A stretch of 6,012 bases of DNA from Sphingomonadaceae bacterium (GTDB lineage: Bacteria > Pseudomonadota > Alphaproteobacteria > Sphingomonadales > Sphingomonadaceae): contig JAHDXX010000190.1 of NCBI GenBank assembly GCA_023384025.1, forward strand, positions 1 to 6,012, written 5' to 3'. Positions within the stretch are counted from its first letter, which is position 1. Every line of letters starts with the position of its first letter. Below the pieces are notes generated by a model, which saw only the letters and a program-made list of their open reading frames with translations, was not told where the DNA came from and ran no database searches. A program made the translations under genes and the position numbers. This document shows, piece by piece, positions 1 through 6,012 of the stretch.

Positions 1-8
1 CCCGGCAC

Positions 9-59
9 GGGGAGGGGGACCATCCTGAGCTTGTCGAAGGATGGTGGAGGGGCACAGGC
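9..59. repeat. Left inverted-repeat arm of the DUF559 cassette
   Basis: This arm is the reverse complement of the arm at 434-475. Positions 38-59 match 434-455 over 22 bases without mismatch, and 9-25 match 458-474 over 17 bases. Between these blocks the left arm has 12 bases (26-37, TGAGCTTGTCGA) where the right arm has only two. The arm folds on itself, with ACCATCCT (19-26) pairing with AGGATGGT (38-45). Its inner part holds GGAGGGG (46-52), seven bases before the GTG start of the DUF559 gene, so the repeat supplies that gene's ribosome binding site. The first bases of the window (CCC-GGCAC-GGG) look like one side of a further outer hairpin cut by the window edge. Confidence 0.9.
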
Positions 60-491
60 GTGATCACCGGACCTCGCGATACCCTGAAGCTCGCTCGCAA
101 GTTGCGTAGTGAGATGACACTGCCCGAAGGATTGCTGTGGCGGGAATTGCGCAAACGCCCCGGCGGGTTCAAGTTTCGGCGACAGCACCCGGCGGGGGTG
201 TATGTGCTCGACTTTTTCTGTGCCCGGGCCCGGTTGGCGATTGAAGTGGACGGTTTAGCGCACGACAGCGCAACTGTGATCGAGCGGGATCGAAGGCGCT
301 CGGAATGGCTGCGGTCGCAGCATATCGCGACCACTCGCGCTCCGGCGCGTGCGATTCTCGAGGATATCGAGCCGGTTGTGGGAAGAATTGTCGAAATTTG
401 CCGAATGCGGCTTGAGCGGATGGCGGTCCAGCGGCCTGTGCCCCTCCACCATCCTATGGATGGTCCCCCTCCCCCGATGGGGGAGGAATGA
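60..491 (+). CDS. DUF559 endonuclease-domain protein (Vsr-like fold)
   Basis: A 143-residue protein of the DUF559 family, related to the very-short-patch-repair/PD-(D/E)XK nuclease fold. Its biological role is not established. The N-terminal helix reads LARKLRSEMTLPEGLLWREL (about residues 11-30), typical of the family. It is followed by the core FKFRRQHPAGVYVLDFF (37-53) and IEVDGLAHD (61-69), with likely acidic and metal-site residues D51, E62 and D64 and the conserved H68. After residue 85 the family's usual hydrophobic V-L-R strand is replaced by IATTRAPARAI, a weaker match, so some decay is possible. The GTG start at 60 is chosen because it keeps the whole N-terminal helix and has GGAGGGG seven bases upstream; ATG at 114 would cut the helix. 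The last ~20 residues (from about QRPVPLHHP on) are encoded by the right repeat arm and are proline-rich, unlike the domain. The stop codon overlaps the ispE start. The full length and intact active-site residues argue that it is functional or only recently decayed. Confidence 0.85.
   Translation: MITGPRDTLKLARKLRSEMTLPEGLLWRELRKRPGGFKFRRQHPAGVYVLDFFCARARLAIEVDGLAHDSATVIERDRRRSEWLRSQHIATTRAPARAILEDIEPVVGRIVEICRMRLERMAVQRPVPLHHPMDGPPPPMGEE
434..475. repeat. Right inverted-repeat arm of the DUF559 cassette
   Basis: Mirror copy of the left arm: 434-455 matches 38-59 and 458-474 matches 9-25, both perfectly. The arm folds on itself, with ACCATCC (448-454) pairing with GGATGGT (458-464). It is read as coding sequence for the C-terminal tail of the DUF559 protein, and its outer C-rich end forms one side of the hairpin at 468-486. 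Confidence 0.9.
468..486 (+). promoter_or_regulatory. Hairpin containing the ispE ribosome binding site
   Basis: CCTCCCCC (468-475) is the exact complement of GGGGGAGG (479-486), with a three-base GAT loop between. The 3' side is the only good Shine-Dalgarno sequence for ispE and ends four bases before ATG at 491. In an untranslated mRNA the site would be hidden in an eight-pair GC-rich stem. A ribosome finishing the DUF559 frame, whose stop is at 489-491, would open the stem, so ispE translation from this transcript may depend on translation of the upstream gene. The pairing is seen directly; the regulatory effect is inferred. Confidence 0.5.
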
Positions 492-1381
492 TGCGCGAAA
501 CCGCCTACGCCAAGATCAACCTTGCGCTGCATGTCCGCAGGCGGCGGGAGGACGGGTATCACGAGCTTGAGACCCTGTTCGCCTTCGTCGATGCGGGCGA
601 TGTGCTGAGCGCTGCGCCGGCCGCACAGGATAGCCTGCATGTGGTGGGTGAGTTCTCGGGCTTGCTCTCACCTTTACCCCCCTCCCTTGGGGGAGGGGTT
701 GGGGGTGGGGGGGCTGCCCTATCGACGGCAGAACACCCCCACCCCGACCCTCCCCCTCTAGGGCGAGGGAGTGACAACCTCGTCGCCCGCGCTCTCAATG
801 CGCTCCCGCGCCCGCAGGGCCTCGCCGTTACGCTGGAGAAAAATCTCCCCGTCGCGGCTGGCCTTGGCGGCGGGTCGGCGGATGCGGGGGCGGTGTTCCG
901 GATCGTCGAAGCGCTTCACGGATTGCCCGATGACTGGCAGGCGCGCGCAGCGAAGCTTGGTGCCGACGTGCCCGCCTGCGTGCTCAGCAAGACCCATATC
1001 GGCCTCGGCACCGGCACCGAGCAGGTCGAGGTTGAGGACGATCTCGCCGGATCGCCCGTGCTGCTGGTCAACCCGCGCGTGCCGCTCTCGACTGGCCCGG
1101 TGTTCAAGGCGTGGGACGGGATTGACCGTGGCCCGCTGCCCGAAGGCCCCGCCAGCAAGATCGCGCGGGAGGGGCGCAACGATCTCGAAGCCCCGGCCAT
1201 TTCGCTCTGCCCGGTAATCGCCGAGGTGCTCGCGGCCCTGCGAGCGACCAACCCGTGGCTCGCCCGCATGTCCGGCTCAGGCGCGACCTGCTTTGCGCTC
1301 TACGACACGGCTGAAGCACGCGATGCCGCGCGGGCCGACATGCCGCCAGATTGGTGGACCATGGTGGGGGCGCTGCGGTGA
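491..1381 (+). CDS. ispE: 4-diphosphocytidyl-2-C-methyl-D-erythritol kinase (IspE)
   Basis: GHMP-family kinase that phosphorylates CDP-methylerythritol with ATP in the cytoplasm, the fourth step of the MEP isoprenoid pathway. From the chosen start (296 residues), the substrate-site motif AKINLAL (7-13) holds catalytic Lys8, DGYHELETLFAFVD (20-33) follows, the glycine-rich ATP loop AGLGGGSADAGA starts at residue 123, GADVPACV carries the catalytic Asp159, and the C-terminal GHMP motif MSGSGATCFALY lies near 261-272. Two start codons stand in tandem, 488 and 491. I prefer 491 because GGGGAGG (480-486) is then four bases away rather than one; 488 would overlap the DUF559 stop as ATGA. Between DSLHVVGEFSGLL and SDNLVARAL the family normally has only a few residues, but here about 36 residues rich in G and P are encoded by a palindromic repeat. 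All catalytic motifs survive and the frame stays open, so the enzyme is probably active with an enlarged surface loop. Confidence 0.96.
   Translation: MRETAYAKINLALHVRRRREDGYHELETLFAFVDAGDVLSAAPAAQDSLHVVGEFSGLLSPLPPSLGGGVGGGGAALSTAEHPHPDPPPLGRGSDNLVARALNALPRPQGLAVTLEKNLPVAAGLGGGSADAGAVFRIVEALHGLPDDWQARAAKLGADVPACVLSKTHIGLGTGTEQVEVEDDLAGSPVLLVNPRVPLSTGPVFKAWDGIDRGPLPEGPASKIAREGRNDLEAPAISLCPVIAEVLAALRATNPWLARMSGSGATCFALYDTAEARDAARADMPPDWWTMVGALR
680..769. repeat. In-frame GC-rich palindromic repeat inside ispE
   Basis: This forms a long imperfect hairpin. Perfect paired blocks are CTGCC (714-718) with GGCAG (727-731), the G-rich 702-711 with the C-rich 736-745 (10 pairs), GGGGGAGGG (689-697) with CCCTCCCCC (748-756), and CCCTC (680-684) with GAGGG (765-769). 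The loop is 719-726. It is read through in frame as a Pro/Gly-rich segment (about PPSLGGGVGGGG, then HPDPPPLGRG), unlike the flanking kinase sequence and at a point where IspE proteins are normally short. Its CCTCCC/GGGGGAGG core resembles the hairpin at 468-486. It is best read as a dispersed palindromic element inserted into the gene. Confidence 0.85.
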
Positions 1382-1400
1382 AAGACCACAGAACCGTGTT

Positions 1401-1505
1401 CCGTTCGTGTCGAGCCCTTCGGAAGGCTCAGGGTTAACTGCCGACTTTCTGTCGTCAGTCGAGACACTGTGCGCACCGTGTCTCGACTGCGCTCGACACG
1501 AACGG
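1401..1505. repeat. Composite palindromic element between ispE and the amidohydrolase gene
   Basis: The ends are perfect 14-base inverted repeats: CCGTTCGTGTCGAG (1401-1414) and CTCGACACGAACGG (1492-1505). Inside are two hairpins: GAGCC (1412-1416) with GGCTC (1425-1429), and CAGTCGAGACAC (1456-1467) with GTGTCTCGACTG (1478-1489), 12 perfect pairs around a 10-base loop. It fills nearly the whole 133-base spacer. No run of T follows, so it is not a standard intrinsic terminator. The motif style (GTCGAGCCCTTCGGAAGGCTCAGG-like) is one I associate with dispersed repeats of sphingomonads. The right end runs into the ribosome binding site of the next gene. Confidence 0.85.
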
Positions 1506-1509
1506 AGGG
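1504..1509 (+). promoter_or_regulatory. Ribosome binding site of the amidohydrolase gene, overlapping the palindrome end
   Basis: GGAGGG is the only good Shine-Dalgarno match before the tandem ATG codons at 1512 and 1515. The GG at 1504-1505 belongs to the palindrome. The spacing favours ATG 1515 (five to six bases) over 1512. Confidence 0.6.
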
Positions 1510-1514
1510 TGATG

Positions 1515-2243
1515 ATGGCAGAGGCCTACCGCATCCTCGGCACCCCCCGCGCGGGCGGGGTGCTGGTCGTGTCCGACCATGCCTCCAATCGGGTGCCGGA
1601 GGATATCGACCTCGGCATCGACCCGGCCCTGCTTGACCAGCATATCGCGGTCGATATCGGCGTAGCAGGTGTCGCCGAATCGCTGGTACGCGACACCGGC
1701 TGCGCTGCCTTCCTTGGCAACGTCAGCCGCCTGGTGTGCGACTTCAACCGCGACGAGCACCAGCCGGCCGTCATCCCCATCGCCAGCGATGGCCATGCGA
1801 TTCCGGGCAACGCGCTTGACCACGAAGGGCACGAGGCGCGGCTCATGCGGTTCTTCCGCCCCTATCACCACGCGCTCGAAGCGCTGCTGGCGGCGCACCG
1901 CCCGGCGCTGATCCTGTCGCTGCACAGCTTCACCCCGCAGCTTGCCAGCAGCGACGAGCCGCGCCCGTGGCATTGCGGGGTGCTGTACAATGCCGACGAG
2001 CGGGGCGGGCGCCTCGCCATCCCGTTGCTCGCCGCAGCCGGGCTCACTGTCGGCGACCAGCTGCCCTATTCGGGCAAGCTGCTCAACGCGACCATGAACC
2101 GCCATGCCGAAGCCAACGGTATTCCCTATTTCGGGCTGGAGGTGCGGCAGGACCTGATCGGCGACCCGGCCGGGCAGGCACGCTGGGCCGCACTGGTTGC
2201 GCCGATCCTCGAACAGGTCGTCCGCCAGTTGCAGCACGGCTAG
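1515..2243 (+). CDS. N-formylglutamate amidohydrolase family protein
   Basis: A 242-residue cytoplasmic hydrolase of the N-formylglutamate amidohydrolase (HutG-type) family. Characterised members release formate and L-glutamate from N-formyl-L-glutamate, the last step of one histidine-degradation route, probably using a bound metal. Visible motifs are LVVSDHASNRVP (about 17-28, with D21 and H22), GNVSRLVCDFNRDEHQP (about 67-83) and the family-typical LHSFTPQL beginning near residue 136 (H137), with GLEVRQDLI near the C-terminus. No hut genes (hutH, hutU, hutI) lie here, so the true substrate may be another N-acyl amino acid. The start at 1515 is set by GGAGGG at 1504-1509 and by homology beginning at AEAYRILG; ATG 1512 would add one Met. 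The frame is open upstream to 1293, but that part lies in ispE and in the repeat and is not credible coding sequence. The repeat-filled spacer makes common transcription with ispE uncertain. Confidence 0.9.
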   Translation: MAEAYRILGTPRAGGVLVVSDHASNRVPEDIDLGIDPALLDQHIAVDIGVAGVAESLVRDTGCAAFLGNVSRLVCDFNRDEHQPAVIPIASDGHAIPGNALDHEGHEARLMRFFRPYHHALEALLAAHRPALILSLHSFTPQLASSDEPRPWHCGVLYNADERGGRLAIPLLAAAGLTVGDQLPYSGKLLNATMNRHAEANGIPYFGLEVRQDLIGDPAGQARWAALVAPILEQVVRQLQHG

Positions 2244-2255
2244 GGCGCGCCATAG

Positions 2256-2309
2256 TTCGTCTCGCTTGACCGGGCTGGCCAAGCCCGCGATGGCGGCATG
2301 AGAGACGAA
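2256..2309. promoter_or_regulatory. Nested inverted repeats in the ilvD leader
   Basis: TTCGTCTC (2256-2263) is the exact complement of GAGACGAA (2302-2309). Between them CGGGCT (2271-2276) pairs with AGCCCG (2282-2287) around a five-base loop. Together they occupy most of the 75-base gap before ilvD and end just before its ribosome binding site. No T-run is present, and no leader peptide rich in Ile, Leu or Val codons was seen, so classical attenuation is not supported. It may be a transcript structure, an operator or chance. Confidence 0.3.
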
Positions 2310-2318
2310 GAGGGACCG

Positions 2319-4020
<1,702 letters not shown>

Positions 4021-4040
<20 letters not shown>

Positions 4041-4392
4041 TGCAATAGCGGTCTTGCTCGTGGCCCCGGCCTGTTCGCAGGGCGAGGAAGTGCAGGCGCA
4101 GGCGGAAGAGGGCGCGGACGCGATCGAATGTGCGATTGGCCCCGGGTCCGACTTCGGCCCCGATTGCCTGATCGAACGCACCACCGATGGCGATGCGCAG
4201 GTGCTGATCGTCCGTCACGCCAATGGCGGCTTCCGCCGGTTCGAACAACTGCCCGATGGTGCCGGTATTGCCGCGTACGATGGCGCTGACGTGGTCGAGC
4301 AGTCACTGGAAGGCGATACGCTGGTGGTCAAGGTAGGGGGTGACCGCTACCGATTCCCCACCCGCGCGAAAGCCGATGCCGCGGGGGAGTGA
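4021..4392 (+). CDS. Small exported protein, possible lipoprotein, function unknown
   Basis: A 123-residue protein I do not recognise. The N-terminus is a clear export signal: MSLR, then a hydrophobic stretch SSAIAVLLVAPA ending at C18. APAC is a weak lipobox, so it may be a lipoprotein or be cut by signal peptidase I. The mature part begins with an acidic, Ala/Glu/Gln-rich linker (19-36). Next comes ECAIGPGSDFGPDC with C37 and C49, which could form a disulfide in the periplasm. After this lie alternating hydrophobic strands (AQVLIVRHANGGFRRFEQL, DTLVVKVGGDRYRFP), which suggest a small beta-sheet domain. The start must be 4021 because the signal peptide begins there. It overlaps the ilvD end by 20 bases and the next gene by 17, so it is probably translated from the same message. 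An intact signal peptide and open frame support a real gene despite the overlaps. Nothing indicates a link to branched-chain amino acid synthesis. Confidence 0.8.
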
Positions 4393-5809
4393 TCTGGTTC
4401 TGACCGTCGCCCAGATGCAGGCGGCGGAGCAGGCGGTGTTCGACAGCGGCGTGTCGGTCGATGCGCTGATGGAGCGGGCCGGGCGAGGCGCTGCCGAATA
4501 TGTCTGGCGCATGGCCTCAGGCAGGGCAGTCACCGTACTGTGCGGCCCGGGCAACAATGGCGGTGATGGCTATGTTATCGCACAGGTGCTGCGCGAGCGC
4601 GGGCTGGCGGTACGGGTCGTCGCTCCGAGGGAGCCGCAGACTGATGCCGCCCGCAACGCGCGCCAGCGTTATCAAGGTGAGATTCTCGCCGATGGATCGG
4701 ATGTTTCGGGCGCCGTCCTGGTCGATTGCCTGTTCGGCAGCGGGCTGACGCGGGGCCTGTCAGACGAACTCGTCAACCTGTTGCAGGGCCTTGCCAGCCG
4801 CCATCACCATTGCATTGCCGTCGACCTGCCGAGTGGGGTGCAGAGTGACAGTGGTGCGGTGCTCTCACCCTTGCCGCGTTATGACCTGACGCTCGCATTG
4901 GGTGCCTGGAAATGGGCGCATTACCTGATGCCCGCGGCGCAACACATGGGCTCGATGCACTTGGTCGGGATCGATGTCGATGCCGAGGCGCAGCGCGATT
5001 TCGTGACGCCGCGTGTGCTGGCCAGGCCGCACTTCATGGCTCCGCCGCGCGGCGCGCACAAATATACCCGCGGGCTGGTCGCCGTGGTCGCGGGCGCGAT
5101 GCCGGGCGCAGCGCTTCTCGCGGCACAGTCGGCGCAACATGGCGGAGCAGGGTACGTCAAGCTGCTGACGGATGGAGCGCAAGTGGCTGCGCCCGCCGAT
5201 CTGGTGGTCGACCAGCGTCCATTGGGCGAGGCTCTGGCTGACCCGCGCATTGCCAGCGTGCTGGTCGGGCCGGGCCTCGGGCGCGACGATCTGGCGGTGC
5301 AGCGGCTGGAACAAGTGCTCTTTCTCAAGCGCGAAGTGCCGACCGTGCTCGATGCCGACGCGCTCATGCTGGCTGCGCCAGATCGCTGGCCCGCCCCGAG
5401 CAACAGGCCCATTGTCGTCACGCCACATGCGGGCGAGCTTGCAACCATGGCCAAGGCCTTCGGTACCCCGCCCAACAAGGGGTCGCTGGCCGACAAGGTG
5501 CATCAGGCGATCGAACTCGACTGGCTGACTGATGCGACGGTCGTCGCCAAGGGGCCGGACACGGTGGTGTTCCAGCGCGATCTCGGCATGGTTCTCGCTC
5601 CGGCTGTGTCGAGCTGGCTCTCGACCGCCGGAACCGGGGACGTGCTTGCCGGACTGATTGCCAGCCGACTCGCCACCGGATCAGATCCCTTGGCCGCCGC
5701 CAGTGAAGCGCTCTGGCTCCATGGCGAGGCCGCACGGCTGGCCGGGCCGGTGTTCACCGCCGGCGCACTTGCGAACATGGTGCCAGCCGCCTACGCGGCC
5801 TGCCTGTGA
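4376..5809 (+). CDS. nnr: Bifunctional NAD(P)H-hydrate epimerase / ADP-dependent NAD(P)HX dehydratase
   Basis: Fused repair enzyme (477 residues from this start) that restores hydrated, inactive NADH and NADPH. The N-terminal YjeF_N domain interconverts the R and S epimers: LTVAQMQAAEQAVFDSGVSVDALMERAG opens it, CGPGNNGGDGYV follows (GPGNNGGDG = 57-65), then VDCLFGSGL and AVDLPSGVQSD. The C-terminal ribokinase-like domain dehydrates the S form with ADP: HKYTRGLVAVVAG, VGPGLGRDD, VLDADAL (D326, D328), VTPHAGEL (H351, E354), VAKGPDTVV (K392) and STAGTGDVLAG (416-426, likely catalytic D422). The start is uncertain. ATG 4376 keeps a short overlap with the previous gene; GTG 4340 would add 12 residues without homology, and a GGGGAG at 4383-4388 also hints at a non-AUG start near 4394. 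The first conserved residues come only at about residue 7, so all are compatible. The stop overlaps the next start in a four-base GTGA. Confidence 0.95.
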   Translation: MPRGSDLVLTVAQMQAAEQAVFDSGVSVDALMERAGRGAAEYVWRMASGRAVTVLCGPGNNGGDGYVIAQVLRERGLAVRVVAPREPQTDAARNARQRYQGEILADGSDVSGAVLVDCLFGSGLTRGLSDELVNLLQGLASRHHHCIAVDLPSGVQSDSGAVLSPLPRYDLTLALGAWKWAHYLMPAAQHMGSMHLVGIDVDAEAQRDFVTPRVLARPHFMAPPRGAHKYTRGLVAVVAGAMPGAALLAAQSAQHGGAGYVKLLTDGAQVAAPADLVVDQRPLGEALADPRIASVLVGPGLGRDDLAVQRLEQVLFLKREVPTVLDADALMLAAPDRWPAPSNRPIVVTPHAGELATMAKAFGTPPNKGSLADKVHQAIELDWLTDATVVAKGPDTVVFQRDLGMVLAPAVSSWLSTAGTGDVLAGLIASRLATGSDPLAAASEALWLHGEAARLAGPVFTAGALANMVPAAYAACL

Positions 5810-6012
5810 CTGAACCGGGAATGATTGTCCGCCTCGCCGCCAAGGGCGATGGCGTAACGGCCGACGGGCGTTTTGCCGCCCGATCGGCACCGGGGGATGT
5901 GCTGCAAGCCGATGGGGTTTTGCTGCATGGACCGCACCATGTCGCGCCCGCGTGCCGCCACTTCGGGCAGTGCGGCGGGTGCCAGTTGCAACACGTGGAC
6001 GAGCAGGAGCTG
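5806..6012 (+). CDS. TrmA/RlmD-family RNA (uracil-5-)-methyltransferase, 5' part
   Basis: This frame is cut by the window end after 69 codons and has no stop. The translation begins MTEPGMIVRLAAKGDGVTADGRFAARSAPGDVL, which fits the small TRAM-like RNA-binding domain at the start of these enzymes. It then shows ACRHFGQCGGCQLQH, the cysteine motif that binds the 4Fe-4S cluster in RlmD/RumA-type enzymes. These transfer a methyl group from S-adenosylmethionine to C5 of uridine in 23S rRNA (or tRNA in TrmA). The catalytic domain is outside the window, so the exact target cannot be given. The GTG start at 5806 overlaps the preceding stop by four bases (GTGA), typical of translational coupling. ATG 5821 is an alternative five codons in, and would leave MIVRLAAKGDGV as the N-terminus. 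Confidence 0.9.
   Translation, partial: MTEPGMIVRLAAKGDGVTADGRFAARSAPGDVLQADGVLLHGPHHVAPACRHFGQCGGCQLQHVDEQEL

Larger units (their letters stand above)
9..475 (+). mobile_element. Putative DUF559 cassette bounded by inverted repeats
   Basis: The DUF559 gene is enclosed precisely by two inverted arms of about 42-51 bases (9-59 and 434-475), with 39 bases matching in two blocks. The unit of about 467 bases sits directly before ispE. The arrangement of one nuclease-fold gene between long inverted repeats, each arm itself a hairpin, suggests a unit that moves or is copied as a whole. It recalls in outline the link between REP palindromes and their associated transposases, but with a different enzyme fold. 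No target-site duplication is visible at 1-8 versus 475-490, and the left boundary is close to the window edge. It could instead be a gene that happens to lie between two copies of a dispersed repeat. Mobility is inference only. Confidence 0.45.

Noticed and set aside
60..491. A true Vsr mismatch endonuclease or a restriction-modification system
   Set aside because: The residue pattern (FRRQHPxG, LDF, IEVDGxxH) is DUF559, and no DNA methyltransferase gene lies next to it in the window.
1401..1505. Intrinsic terminator after ispE
   Set aside because: The hairpins are strong but none is followed by a T-run, and the nested inverted ends fit a repeat element better.
1293..1514. Upstream extension of the amidohydrolase frame to ATG 1293
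   Set aside because: The extra 74 codons lie in the ispE 3' end and the palindromic spacer and have no family similarity; a good ribosome binding site precedes ATG 1515.
2266..2294. TTGACC as a -35 promoter box before ilvD
   Set aside because: No acceptable -10 box lies 16-18 bases downstream in this GC-rich spacer, so a promoter cannot be supported.
4865..5503. Open frames of about 200 codons on the - strand inside the NAD(P)HX repair gene
   Set aside because: They are antisense to conserved enzyme motifs and lack recognisable domains or ribosome binding sites.

Overview
The window is a compact, GC-rich stretch from a bacterial chromosome. It most resembles an alphaproteobacterium of the Sphingomonadales (Erythrobacteraceae/Sphingomonadaceae type). 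That placement is inferred from protein style, codon use and the dispersed palindromes carrying TGAGCTTGTCGAAGG-like and CCTCCC/GGGAGG cores, which I associate with that group. It has not been tested by a database search. Every credible gene is on the + strand.

Layout. (1) 9-475: a small gene for a DUF559 (Vsr-like) endonuclease-domain protein, enclosed by long inverted-repeat arms that supply its ribosome binding site and its C-terminal codons. (2) 491-1381: ispE, the fourth step of the non-mevalonate isoprenoid pathway, overlapping the DUF559 stop codon and carrying an in-frame palindromic GC-rich repeat between its N-terminal part and its ATP-binding loop. (3) 1382-1514: a spacer filled almost entirely by another composite palindrome (1401-1505). 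(4) 1515-2243: an N-formylglutamate amidohydrolase family gene. (5) 2319-4040: ilvD, dihydroxy-acid dehydratase for branched-chain amino acid synthesis. (6) 4021-4392: a small secreted protein or lipoprotein of unknown function overlapping the ilvD end. (7) 4376-5809: a fused NAD(P)HX epimerase/dehydratase (nucleotide repair). (8) 5806-6012: the start of an iron-sulfur TrmA/RlmD-family RNA uridine methyltransferase, cut by the window edge.

From ilvD onward the genes overlap by 20, 17 and 4 bases, so they are probably co-transcribed and translationally coupled. Their products are housekeeping enzymes (amino acid synthesis, cofactor repair, RNA modification) rather than one pathway. No CRISPR array, phage gene, tRNA or rRNA was seen.

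The unusual part is the first 1.5 kb. Three palindromic repeat units lie there: one pair encloses an endonuclease gene, one sits in frame inside an essential enzyme gene, and one fills an intergenic spacer. In each place the repeat overlaps a working part of a gene (ribosome binding site, coding sequence or start region). The DUF559 gene with its inverted-repeat arms looks like a small mobile or selfish cassette. That reading is an inference.
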